A stretch of DNA of 64,000 nt from Flavobacterium potami (GCF_020026915.1 NZ_JAINUY010000004.1:535232-599231); one strand, 5' to 3'; positions 55,046 to 62,424 are shown, counted from the first letter of the stretch. The notes: a model not told the origin generated them from the sequence alone. Numbers and translations are program-made.

Positions 55046-56224
55046 TTATTTAAATGCTGGAATTCCAGTTACATCCATTCCGGTTATTAATAAATGAATG
55101 TCGTGTGTTCCTTCATAAGTAATCACACTTTCGAGGTTCATCATGTGGCGCATGATAGAATATTCACCAGTGATTCCCATACCTCCGAGCATTTGTCTTG
55201 CTTCGCGGGCAATGTTTATTGCCATGTTGACATTGTTGCGTTTTGCCATCGAAATCTGAGCTGTTGTAGCTTTTCCTTCGTTTCTTAAAACACCCAAACG
55301 CCACGTTAATAATTGTGCTTTTGTGATTTCTGTAATCATTTCTGCTAATTTCTTTTGCTGCAATTGTGTTCCTCCAATTGGTTTCCCGAATTGAATTCTC
55401 TCTTTTGCATATCGTAAAGCGGTATCGTAGCAGTCCATTGCTGCGCCGATTGCTCCCCAAGCAATTCCGTAACGAGCAGAATCTAAACAGCCTAGAGGAG
55501 CGCCTAAACCAGATTTGTTTGGTAAAAGGTTTTCTTTTGGCACTTTGACGTTGTCAAAAATCAATTCTCCCGTTGCAGAGGCACGAAGCGACCATTTGTT
55601 GTGGGTTTCTGGCGTTGTAAAGCCTTCCATGCCACGTTCTACAATTAAACCGTGAATCCTACCTTCTTCATTTTTTGCCCAAACGATGGCAATATCTGCA
55701 AATGGCGCATTTGAAATCCACATTTTGGCACCATTTAAAAGATAATGATCACCCATATCTTTAAAATTGGTAATCATACTTCCGGGATCAGAACCGTGAT
55801 CTGGCTCGGTTAAACCAAAACAACCAATAAATTCTCCTGTTGCCAATTTTGGAAGGTATTTCATTTTTTGTTCTTCGTTTCCGTATTTCCAAATAGGATA
55901 CATAACCAGCGAAGATTGAACAGATGAGGTAGATCTTACACCAGAATCGCCTCTTTCGATTTCCTGCATAATTAAACCGTAAGAAATCTGGTCTAAACCG
56001 GCTCCTCCGTATTCAACGGGAATATAAGGTCCGAAACCGCCAATTTCTCCCAAACCTTTTATAATTTGTTTAGGAAATTCAGCTTTTTGAGCAAATTCTT
56101 CTATAATAGGAGAAACTTCTCTTTTAACCCATGCGCGAGCAGATTCACGAACCAATTTGTGTTCATCAGTTAGCAAATCGTCTAAGTTATAGTAATCTGG
56201 AGATTGAAATAGGTCTGGTTTCAT
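55046..56224 (-). CDS. gcdH: Acyl-CoA dehydrogenase, glutaryl-CoA dehydrogenase-like
   Basis: A 392-aa FAD enzyme that probably oxidises and decarboxylates glutaryl-CoA to crotonyl-CoA in lysine and tryptophan breakdown. Visible features are RSTSSVQSSLVMYPIW, the FAD/substrate loop GCFGLTEPDHGSDPGSM and the C-terminal catalytic segment VITYEGTHDIHLLITGMDVTG with its glutamate. The match to glutaryl-CoA rather than straight-chain dehydrogenases is by motif memory. Monocistronic, with its own terminator. Confidence 0.9.
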   Translation of the reverse strand: MKPDLFQSPDYYNLDDLLTDEHKLVRESARAWVKREVSPIIEEFAQKAEFPKQIIKGLGEIGGFGPYIPVEYGGAGLDQISYGLIMQEIERGDSGVRSTSSVQSSLVMYPIWKYGNEEQKMKYLPKLATGEFIGCFGLTEPDHGSDPGSMITNFKDMGDHYLLNGAKMWISNAPFADIAIVWAKNEEGRIHGLIVERGMEGFTTPETHNKWSLRASATGELIFDNVKVPKENLLPNKSGLGAPLGCLDSARYGIAWGAIGAAMDCYDTALRYAKERIQFGKPIGGTQLQQKKLAEMITEITKAQLLTWRLGVLRNEGKATTAQISMAKRNNVNMAINIAREARQMLGGMGITGEYSIMRHMMNLESVITYEGTHDIHLLITGMDVTGIPAFK

Positions 56225-56261
56225 GTTTTATAATTTTTAACAAACAAATTTACGTAATAAA

Positions 56262-56293
56262 AATATAACAAATACCGTATAAAATGTTATATT
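56262..56293. promoter_or_regulatory. Candidate operator palindrome between gcdH and the TPR-AraC gene
   Basis: AATATAACA (56262-56270) and TGTTATATT (56285-56293) are exact reverse complements with a 14-bp spacer, 38-69 bp before the gcdH ATG. It is an AT-rich dyad of regulator-binding type, but the regulator is unknown. Confidence 0.4.
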
Positions 56294-56362
56294 TTTTCAA
56301 GTCAAAAATAAAATTAATAGGATTTTGGCAAATTAATTGTAGTTTATTGATAATTTATAGAC

Positions 56363-56370
56363 TATTTTTG
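56363..56370 (+). promoter_or_regulatory. Bacteroidota -7 element of the TPR-AraC regulator gene
   Basis: TATTTTTG matches TAnnTTTG exactly and sits 20 bp before the ATG. The -33 position reads TAGT, with TTG nearby. Confidence 0.5.
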
Positions 56371-56390
56371 AATACCAAAAACTAAATTAA

Positions 56391-58163
56391 ATGAGGCTGA
56401 TCATCTCTTTTTTATTTTTCTTGATACTTAATACCCTTGAGGCTCAACCAAATAAGGAGCTATCCGAGCAAAAATATTTAAATTTGCAGGATAAAATACG
56501 TTTCAGCATCAACGGAAACTACGATGAAGGTTTAACATTTGTTAAAGAAATGCTAAAATCCAGCAATGAAGAACATGTGACTTTTGCTTGGGGAGCTGCT
56601 TCTTATTTATATCAGCTAAAGGGCGATTCAATAAAATCTGATCAAAGTTATGCTGAGGCTTTAAAACATTTAGAAAAGATTCCGTTATCCAATAAAAAAA
56701 TAAAAATTCACTCCTATTTATGTAACTATAGAGGTTTGATTTATTGGAAAAGGAGTAATTACGGTCAGGCATTAAGTGCTTATCAGGAAGGAATCAAATT
56801 ATCTTCACAAATAAATGATTTAGTTCAAGTCTTAAAATTTAAAGCTAATATAGCTTTATTAAACGAAAGTGTAGGAAATTATCAATTGTCAATAAAGATC
56901 TTAAGACAAAATGATGCTTTTTTAGATAAAAATGAAAATCTGTACGAGAAAGATCAATTTCAGAATTCAAAAAGCAACACTTACACCAATCTTGGAAATT
57001 CCTATGAAGGGTATTACAATAAAAATCGCGATAAAACGTATTTGTTAGATTCGGCAGAGTACTTCTATAAAAAAGCAATTTCTTACTCAGAAAAATTTAC
57101 CAATAATAAAATTACTTCGACATTAAGTTTAGGAAATATTTATTTGTTTAAAAAAGATTACAGTAATGCTGAAAAGATTTATTACGATATTGCTTTTTAT
57201 TCCAAACAAAGCAACAATGATTTTTTATACCAAATTGCTAATTTCAATTTAGGGGATTTGTATTATACTTTAAAAAAATACGATCGCGCCCTTATTTTTT
57301 TAAAGAAAGTAGATTCACTGAGTATAAAAAATAAGATGATGGATAATAGCTATTTTAAATCCAATTATCTTCAGGCAAAAATTTACAGTATCAAAAATGA
57401 ACCTGAATTGGCTTATAAGCACTCCAAATTATACCTTGATTCTTATGAAAAGTATGAAGGAAATATGAGAGAAGAAGCTCTGGAGGTTAATTACAAACTT
57501 GGTACAGCCAATCTTAGTGAAGAAATGATGGATGTTCAGGAAAAGTATAAGTATGAAGTTTTTTGGAATAAAGCTTTGAAAGTATTTTATGTAATTCTGG
57601 TTACTGGAATTGTATTTTTCTTGATTAAAAGTATTCGAGATAAAAATAAAGCACATAAGAAGATGAATGCCTTAATTGAAGAATTTAAAGCTAATTTGGA
57701 GAAAAAGGAAATTGAAAATGCGGAAATCGATAAAGTAGCAATTGAAGAAGTTTTTGCAGAAGTGCCAGAATTAGATGAAATTCAGCTTAAGAAAGAAAAT
57801 GCAAACCTTAGCATTGATGAAGCAAAAGAAAATAAAATTGTAGAAAAATTATTGGCATTAGAAGAAAAGCTAGAATATTTAAATGCCGATTTTACCCTTT
57901 CGTATGTTGCTAAGAAAATAAAAACAAATACGACTTATCTATCTTATGTAGTAAATAAAAGATTTGGAAAATCTTTTGGAGAATATTCTAATGAATTGAA
58001 AATAAATTATGTTATTAATCAAATGATTACAAATCATTTGTATCGTAAATATTCAACTCAGGCAATAGCAGAAAGTGTTGGTTTTAAAAATGCAGTTTCA
58101 TTTGCAAAATCATTTCGCAAAAGAACTGGAGTATCTCCAGCTCAATTTGCGAGTAATATTTAG
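56391..58163 (+). CDS. Membrane-spanning TPR sensor with C-terminal AraC-type DNA-binding domain
   Basis: A 590-aa one-component regulator. A signal-like segment (residues 1-19) is followed by about ten TPR-type helix pairs (residues 25-380), a TM helix at about 397-415, a coiled-coil linker rich in Glu/Lys (about 420-490) and an AraC-type double helix-turn-helix (about 495-590; LSYVAKKIKTNTTYLSYVVN and TQAIAESVGFKNAVSFAKSF). The topology puts the TPR sensor outside and the HTH inside. It converges on the peptide array with only 12 bp between stops, so it is a good candidate for a receptor or controller of those peptides. Confidence 0.87.
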   Translation: MRLIISFLFFLILNTLEAQPNKELSEQKYLNLQDKIRFSINGNYDEGLTFVKEMLKSSNEEHVTFAWGAASYLYQLKGDSIKSDQSYAEALKHLEKIPLSNKKIKIHSYLCNYRGLIYWKRSNYGQALSAYQEGIKLSSQINDLVQVLKFKANIALLNESVGNYQLSIKILRQNDAFLDKNENLYEKDQFQNSKSNTYTNLGNSYEGYYNKNRDKTYLLDSAEYFYKKAISYSEKFTNNKITSTLSLGNIYLFKKDYSNAEKIYYDIAFYSKQSNNDFLYQIANFNLGDLYYTLKKYDRALIFLKKVDSLSIKNKMMDNSYFKSNYLQAKIYSIKNEPELAYKHSKLYLDSYEKYEGNMREEALEVNYKLGTANLSEEMMDVQEKYKYEVFWNKALKVFYVILVTGIVFFLIKSIRDKNKAHKKMNALIEEFKANLEKKEIENAEIDKVAIEEVFAEVPELDEIQLKKENANLSIDEAKENKIVEKLLALEEKLEYLNADFTLSYVAKKIKTNTTYLSYVVNKRFGKSFGEYSNELKINYVINQMITNHLYRKYSTQAIAESVGFKNAVSFAKSFRKRTGVSPAQFASNI

Positions 58164-58175
58164 AATTTTTTTGTC

Positions 58176-58340
58176 TTAATTATTTCCGTTTCCGCCGTTA
58201 TTTTTTCCAGGATCTACCGGTGGTTCTGTTGGATCTGGATTTGCGGGAGGCACTCCGTCACCGCCGCGAATCACTTTTAATTCAGTTGCCACTAATTTTT
58301 CATTTTGGAAATCTTCGAGATTTGATTTAGGATTTTTCAT
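58176..58340 (-). CDS. Double-glycine leader peptide precursor, copy 6 (54 aa, longest)
   Basis: The first 27 residues form a leader (MKNPKSNLEDFQ ... LKVIRGG) with the GG cleavage pair at 26-27. The core is DGVPPANPDPTEPPVDPG followed by KNNGGNGNN, with no Cys, Ser or aromatic residue. It has a 27-bp insertion that duplicates the proline motif compared with its paralogues. It is the last gene of the array, 12 bp from the convergent TPR-AraC stop. Confidence 0.88.
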   Translation of the reverse strand: MKNPKSNLEDFQNEKLVATELKVIRGGDGVPPANPDPTEPPVDPGKNNGGNGNN

Positions 58341-58407
58341 GATGCTTATATTTTGATGTCTTTAGTAATTGATTTTTTGGATGCTTTATATATTAGGTAG
58401 AAATAGC

Positions 58408-58545
58408 TTAATTATTTCCGTTTCCGCCGTTATTTTTTCCTGGATCTACAGGAGGTTCTCCATCACCGCCGCGAATCACTTTTAATTCAGTTGCCACTAA
58501 TTTTTCATTTTGGAAATCTTCGAAATTTGATTTAGGATTTTTCAT
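58408..58545 (-). CDS. Double-glycine leader peptide precursor, copy 5 (45 aa)
   Basis: Leader of 27 residues ending VIRGG, then an 18-residue core DGEPPVDPGKNNGGNGNN. The core has no cysteine, so the disulfide chemistry encoded across the divergent spacer does not apply to it. The start is the ATG at 58545 with an A-rich region upstream and no strong Shine-Dalgarno, as usual in Bacteroidota. Confidence 0.88.
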   Translation of the reverse strand: MKNPKSNFEDFQNEKLVATELKVIRGGDGEPPVDPGKNNGGNGNN

Positions 58546-58612
58546 GATACTTATATTTTGATGTCTTTAGTAATTGATTTTTTGGATGCTTTATATATTA
58601 GGTAGTAATGGC

Positions 58613-58750
58613 TTAAGTGTTTCCGTTTCCTCCATTATTTTTTCCTGGATCTACAGGAGGTTCTCCGTCACCGCCACGAACCACTTTTAATTCAGTTGCC
58701 ACTAATTTTTCATTCTGGAAATCTTCGAAATTTGATTTAGGATTTTTCAT
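58613..58750 (-). CDS. Double-glycine leader peptide precursor, copy 4 (45 aa)
   Basis: Identical in plan to copy 5, with leader ending VVRGG and core DGEPPVDPGKNNGGNGNT. The terminal Asn-to-Thr change is the only core difference. ATG at 58750. Confidence 0.88.
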   Translation of the reverse strand: MKNPKSNFEDFQNEKLVATELKVVRGGDGEPPVDPGKNNGGNGNT

Positions 58751-58817
58751 GATACTTATATTTTGATGTCTTTAGTAATTGATTTTTTGGATGCTTTAAA
58801 TGTTAGGTAGGATTGGC

Positions 58818-58955
58818 TTAATTGTTTCCGTTTCCGCCATTATTTTTTCCTGGATCTACAGGAGGTTCTCCATCACCGCCGCGAATCACTTTTAATTCAG
58901 TTGCCACTAATTTTTCATTTTGGAAATCTTGGAAATTTGATTTAGGATTTTTCAT
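58818..58955 (-). CDS. Double-glycine leader peptide precursor, copy 3 (45 aa)
   Basis: Leader with Gln9 in place of Glu (SNFQDFQNEKL) ending VIRGG; core DGEPPVDPGKNNGGNGNN, identical to copy 5. ATG at 58955. Confidence 0.88.
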   Translation of the reverse strand: MKNPKSNFQDFQNEKLVATELKVIRGGDGEPPVDPGKNNGGNGNN

Positions 58956-59022
58956 GATGCTTATATTTTGATGTCTTTAATAATTGATTTTTTGGATGCT
59001 TTATATATTAGGGAGTAATGGC

Positions 59023-59160
59023 TTAATTATTTCCATTTCCGCCATTATTTTTTCCTGGATCTACAGGAGGTTCTCCGTCACCGCCACGAACCACTTTTAA
59101 TTCAGTTGCCACTAATTTTTCATTTTGGAAATCTTCGAAATTTGATTTAGGATTTTTCAT
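59023..59160 (-). CDS. Double-glycine leader peptide precursor, copy 2 (45 aa)
   Basis: Leader ending VVRGG and the standard core DGEPPVDPGKNNGGNGNN. ATG at 59160. An antisense frame through the array has no protein character and is a shadow. Confidence 0.88.
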   Translation of the reverse strand: MKNPKSNFEDFQNEKLVATELKVVRGGDGEPPVDPGKNNGGNGNN

Positions 59161-59230
59161 GATACTTATATTTTGATGTCTTTAATGATTTATTTTTTTG
59201 GATGCCTTGTATATGTTTGGAAGAAATGGT

Positions 59231-59368
59231 TTAATTATTTCCGTTTCCGCCGTTATTTTTTCCCGGATCTACAGGAGGAACTCCGTCACCTCCGCGAATC
59301 ACTTTTAGTTCAGTTGCTACTAATTTTTCAGTCTGGAAATCCTCTAAATTTAATTTCATACTTTTCAT
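59231..59368 (-). CDS. Double-glycine leader peptide precursor, copy 1 (45 aa, promoter-proximal)
   Basis: Most diverged copy: leader MKSMKLNLEDFQTEKLVATE ending VIRGG, core DGVPPVDPGKNNGGNGNN. The core is preserved while the leader start and the third-position bases differ, so purifying selection acts on the peptide. It faces the divergent spacer and is the expected first gene of the array transcript. Confidence 0.88.
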   Translation of the reverse strand: MKSMKLNLEDFQTEKLVATELKVIRGGDGVPPVDPGKNNGGNGNN

Positions 59369-59936
59369 ATCTTTTCTTTTTTATTATATTTTAATACTAT
59401 TAATCTTTCATAAATATTTTAGTGCATTTTAATCAAATTCGAAAAAAATAGCTTTCGAAAAGTGGTTATGCTAAAAATTTTTGGGTTTATTTGGGTTAAA
59501 AAAGCAATAAAATCTAATCTTTTATTGTAAGTTAAATCATATTTTTTATGATTGGTTTTTGCTTTTTTTAGGGGTAATTTTATTTTAATTTGGGGTCTTT
59601 TTTTGTCCTTTTTGAACTTTTTTTGATTCCTTTTTTCTTCTAAATCATTAGAGATTTTATCTCGTCTTTTTCATGTTTTTTAATGTTTGAATTATTACTT
59701 ATCCAAAACTAGATAAAATCATCGACCGTTAATCGAAAAAAGGCTTTCTGAGGATTTTATGAAAAAAAATAACATGTATTTATTTGTAAATCAGTAACTT
59801 GTGTTGAGTAGTATACTTGGTATAATTTATAAATTGTATGTGGTATAATTAATAAAATGTATACATACATGCGATATTTATCAATAAAAACACCAATCTT
59901 TGCATCGTAATCATGATTTAAAAACGGTCGAAAACG
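59369..59936. other. 568-bp divergent regulatory spacer between peptide array and VKOR gene
   Basis: No gene is seen; the sequence is very AT-rich with T-runs. It should carry both promoters. A minus-strand candidate reads TTTG then TATTTATG 17 bp later, ending about 35 bp before the array. A plus-strand candidate AATCTTTG lies near 59896-59903. The dyad TCGACCGTTAATCGAAA (59722-59738) recurs before the first Cys-peptide gene, and AACGGTCGA (59923-59931) is its inverted half. Confidence 0.6.
59722..59738. promoter_or_regulatory. Shared dyad motif, copy 1
   Basis: TCGACCGTTAATCGAAA contains TCGA-N7-TCGA. It matches 16 of 17 bases at 61511-61527. Likely a common operator for the VKOR gene and the Cys-peptide genes. 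Confidence 0.5.
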
Positions 59937-61493
59937 ATGTTAAAACTGGTCCAAAAGTTTCTGCAAATTAACAAATACTCAGATATCAAAAATGAGTTTA
60001 AGGATCTGTTTTTGTCTCATCCAAATTATCCGAGTTTATTTGCGATTACAGATTCGTTCGATTTGCTTTCTGTAGAGAATGCTGCAGTAAGAGTTTCGAA
60101 AGAACAAATCGTAGATCTGCCATCTAATTTTTTGGCTTATTTTAAAGATGAATTAATTCTGGTCGAAAAAATTAAAAATGGTGTACGAATCACGACAACA
60201 AAAAAAGGGAGTCAAAAATTATCATACGATAAATTCCTTTTAGATTGGAATGGAGTAATTGTAGCCATCGAACCTAATAATGTAGTTGCCAGAGAAAATT
60301 TGAAAGTAGAGTACAATTGGTTAAAATATTTTCTTCCTCTTGTTCTTTTAATCGGATTATCTTTTTTCTACAACAGCTTCGATTTATTTAGCAGCTCGTT
60401 TTTAGCTACTTCAATTATCGGTTTGGTTGTAAGCATATTTATTGTGCAGCAGAAATGGGGTGTTAAAAACACTGTGATTTCAAAATTTTGTAATTTAAGT
60501 TCTAACTCTTCTTGTCATTCAGTAATAAGTTTCAACGATGATATAGCAAATAAATGGTTGAGTTTTTCAGATCTTCCATTATTGTTTTTCAGCGCAAGCA
60601 TTATTGCCATTTTAATACAGCCATTAAATTCAGCGATTTTCGTTGGTTTTTTAAGTCTGTTGGCTATTCCGCTTGTAGTTTGTTCTATTTGGATTCAAAA
60701 ATTTGAAATTCAAAAATGGTGCGTAATGTGTTTAGCAGTATCATTTTTAATAGTAGTACAAAGTGTTGCCTGGTTTTCATCAGACCTTTTTACTTTGAGT
60801 TTCAGCTTAAATACAATTTTTCCTTATGTGTTTTCTCTATTGCTTTTAATTCCAATTTGGGCAGCAGTAAAAGTCATGATCAAAAACATGCTTGACAACG
60901 AGAACTCATTAAAAGAGCTTAAAAAGTTTAAAAGAAATTATTCATTATTAAACTTCTTATCTAAAAAAGTAAAATATACTAAAGGATTTGAGGAATTGAG
61001 AGGTTTGAATTTTGGTAATAAAAATGCAGCAGTGAGACTTTCAATAATTATAAGCCCAAGCTGTGGACATTGTTATAAAACATTTCAGGAAGCTTTCGAT
61101 TTGGTATTGAAATTTCCAGACAAAATATATTTGAACGTTCTTTTTAATATTAATCCTGAAAACAATGACAATCCGTATAAAACGGTTGTAGAGAGATTGT
61201 TAACTATTAATAGAGTGACGCCAGGAAAAACTGTTGAAGCAATTTCTGACTGGTACATTAAAAGAATGGTACATAAAAAATGGCTTAAAAAATGGCCAGT
61301 TGATTCTGTAAGTATGATGATTAGTCAAGAAATTCAGAAACAATACGATTGGTGTTCAATGAATAATTTTAATTATACACCGGTTAAAATTGTAAACGAA
61401 AGATTATTTCCAAACGAATACGAATTGAATGAGCTGAAATATTTCTTGAATGATTTTGTAGATGAAGTTCAGGTTCTAGAAAAAACAGCCTAA
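59937..61493 (+). CDS. Fusion protein: degenerate C39-like domain, VKOR and thioredoxin domains
   Basis: A 518-aa membrane enzyme. Residues 1-115 resemble a C39 peptidase fold (LFLSHPNYPSLFAITDSFDL) but lack the catalytic Cys. Helices from about 126 to 315 form a vitamin-K-epoxide-reductase domain with loop cysteines Cys185/Cys193 and the quinone-site CVMC (262-265). Residues about 345-518 are a thioredoxin fold with CGHC (376-379) and cis-Pro TP (481-482). Such fusions make disulfides using quinone. It precedes Cys-containing peptide genes by 62 bp and probably oxidises them during or after export. The C39-like part may bind leaders. Confidence 0.88.
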   Translation: MLKLVQKFLQINKYSDIKNEFKDLFLSHPNYPSLFAITDSFDLLSVENAAVRVSKEQIVDLPSNFLAYFKDELILVEKIKNGVRITTTKKGSQKLSYDKFLLDWNGVIVAIEPNNVVARENLKVEYNWLKYFLPLVLLIGLSFFYNSFDLFSSSFLATSIIGLVVSIFIVQQKWGVKNTVISKFCNLSSNSSCHSVISFNDDIANKWLSFSDLPLLFFSASIIAILIQPLNSAIFVGFLSLLAIPLVVCSIWIQKFEIQKWCVMCLAVSFLIVVQSVAWFSSDLFTLSFSLNTIFPYVFSLLLLIPIWAAVKVMIKNMLDNENSLKELKKFKRNYSLLNFLSKKVKYTKGFEELRGLNFGNKNAAVRLSIIISPSCGHCYKTFQEAFDLVLKFPDKIYLNVLFNINPENNDNPYKTVVERLLTINRVTPGKTVEAISDWYIKRMVHKKWLKKWPVDSVSMMISQEIQKQYDWCSMNNFNYTPVKIVNERLFPNEYELNELKYFLNDFVDEVQVLEKTA

Positions 61494-61510
61494 AAAATAA
61501 AAACAGATTT

Positions 61511-61527
61511 TCGACTGTTAATCGAAA
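61511..61527. promoter_or_regulatory. Shared dyad motif, copy 2
   Basis: TCGACTGTTAATCGAAA lies 28 bp before the first Cys-peptide ATG. With its preceding T it forms TTTCGA-N7-TCGAAA, a perfect dyad. The other copy lies in the divergent spacer. Confidence 0.5.
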
Positions 61528-61555
61528 GAGTAGTAACCCCAAAAAACCTGCAGTT

Positions 61556-61738
61556 ATGTTAAAGAATATTTTGAAATTGAAAGGTGCAGTAGAATTGACT
61601 GCTAATGAGCAAAAAACAATAAACGGAGGAAATGCTCCTATTTGTGATGACGGATTTAAAGCTAAAAGATGTACAGAATTTGGTACAGTACCAGCATATT
61701 GGAGCTGTTTGCCAAATAATTATGTCGGAAGCTGTTAA
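61556..61738 (+). CDS. Cys-rich double-glycine leader peptide precursor A (60 aa)
   Basis: A 25-residue leader (MLKNILKLKGAVELTANEQK..INGG) ends at Gly24-Gly25. The 35-residue core has four cysteines at 30, 39, 51 and 60, two pairs each nine residues apart. It follows the VKOR fusion gene directly, as expected for a disulfide-bonded exported peptide. Similar leaders are processed by C39 transporters such as the one encoded downstream. No modifying enzyme other than the oxidase is present. Confidence 0.85.
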   Translation: MLKNILKLKGAVELTANEQKTINGGNAPICDDGFKAKRCTEFGTVPAYWSCLPNNYVGSC

Positions 61739-61809
61739 CAGAAAAATTTTCAAGCATCAAGTTTTTTACAGATTTGAGGCTTAAACCCAAAAAACGTAAA
61801 TAACCAGTT

Positions 61810-61941
61810 ATGTTAGAAAAAATTTTAAAAAGTAAAGAGACTAAAAAGCTGACAAAAAAAGAGCAGAAAAACATTTTAGGTGGTGAAGCATCAGAACCTA
61901 ATTGTTATAATGCTACAGCCGATAAATATTACGCTTGCTAA
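61810..61941 (+). CDS. Cys-containing double-glycine leader peptide precursor B (43 aa)
   Basis: Too short for normal gene calling. The ATG at 61810 gives MLEKILKSKETKKLTKKEQK and a leader ending ILGG (Gly24-Gly25), exactly the 25-residue length of the neighbours. The 18-residue core is EASEPNCYNATADKYYAC, with two cysteines at 32 and 43 that could form one disulfide. Confidence 0.82.
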   Translation: MLEKILKSKETKKLTKKEQKNILGGEASEPNCYNATADKYYAC

Positions 61942-62003
61942 TTTGAATATTTAAATAGTAACAGAGCTATAAACTCTGTTACTATTAAAAAAAAGGTATC
62001 ATT

Positions 62004-62195
62004 ATGTTGAAGAAAATTTTAAGTCTGAACGGTGCTCAAAGTATTAATAAAAATGAGCTAAAAAACATGAAGGGAGGAATTCCTGAATGCTGGGTTTATG
62101 CTTTAGAAGCCGGATGCATTTTAATACCACCAGGCGAAACTTGTCCAATAAATACATCAGCGGGTATTTGTGATTCAAGTCGTCTTTGTTGTTGA
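62004..62195 (+). CDS. Cys-rich double-glycine leader peptide precursor C (63 aa)
   Basis: The leader MLKKILSLNGAQSINKNELK..MKGG is again 25 residues. The 38-residue core has six cysteines (29, 38, 47, 56, 62, 63), the first four at an exact nine-residue period and the last two adjacent at the C-terminus. Three disulfides are possible. It ends 319 bp before the transporter. Confidence 0.85.
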   Translation: MLKKILSLNGAQSINKNELKNMKGGIPECWVYALEAGCILIPPGETCPINTSAGICDSSRLCC

Positions 62196-62271
62196 TTTTT
62201 TAACTTTTTTTAAAAGTAATACGATATAGCCTTATTTAGAATTTAGTCATGTTTTTTTTGAATGTATAGGC

Positions 62272-62389
62272 GCTCGATCGTGGAACATTGAGCATATTCT
62301 CAGTATTGATGATTGGTACTGGGATTCTTAGGAGTTGGCCGCTGTGTTGATTTTATTTGGTTAGGGTAAACCGCGGCCATGTCCTAAAG
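62272..62389 (+). ncRNA. Putative structured RNA with three hairpins
   Basis: Hairpin 1: GCTCGAT/ATTGAGC (62272-62293). Hairpin 2: CTCAGTA/TACTGGG (62299-62323). Hairpin 3: TTAGGA-GTT-GGCCGC (62328-62342) with GCGGCC-ATG-TCCTAA (62373-62387), twelve perfect pairs with a symmetric three-base internal loop. GC content of the stems is far above the local background. A terminator follows 36 bp later. It could be a 3'-UTR element, a small RNA or a transporter regulator. Confidence 0.55.
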
Positions 62390-62424
62390 AAATTGTGTTG
62401 CTAAGAATTTGTTTATAAATAGCC

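Larger units (their letters stand above)
58176..59368 (-). repeat. Tandem array of six near-identical 205-bp peptide-gene units
   Basis: Start codons lie at 58340, 58545, 58750, 58955, 59160 and 59368: four intervals of exactly 205 bp and one of 208. Both the coding sequence and the ~67-bp spacer ('gatgctttatatattaggtag' type) are nearly identical, which points to recent duplication or gene conversion. The outer, regulator-proximal copy has a 27-bp insertion; the promoter-proximal copy is the most diverged. Confidence 0.95.

Noticed and set aside
58176..59368. The regular 205-bp repeats could be read as a CRISPR-like or satellite array
   Set aside because: The repeat unit is far too long, the 'spacers' are also conserved, no cas gene is present, and each unit carries an intact 45-codon gene with a GG leader.
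59173..59394. Plus-strand 73-codon frame through the end of the peptide array
   Set aside because: It is antisense to array copy 1 and runs into AT-rich noise; its composition is hydrophobic low-complexity and the opposite strand has a repeated conserved gene.
62272..62389. Assigning the structured element as 6S RNA, SRP RNA or tmRNA
   Set aside because: It has no SRP tetraloop-receptor consensus, no tmRNA ends, and three separate hairpins rather than one long stem with a central bubble. Only a covariance search could identify it.
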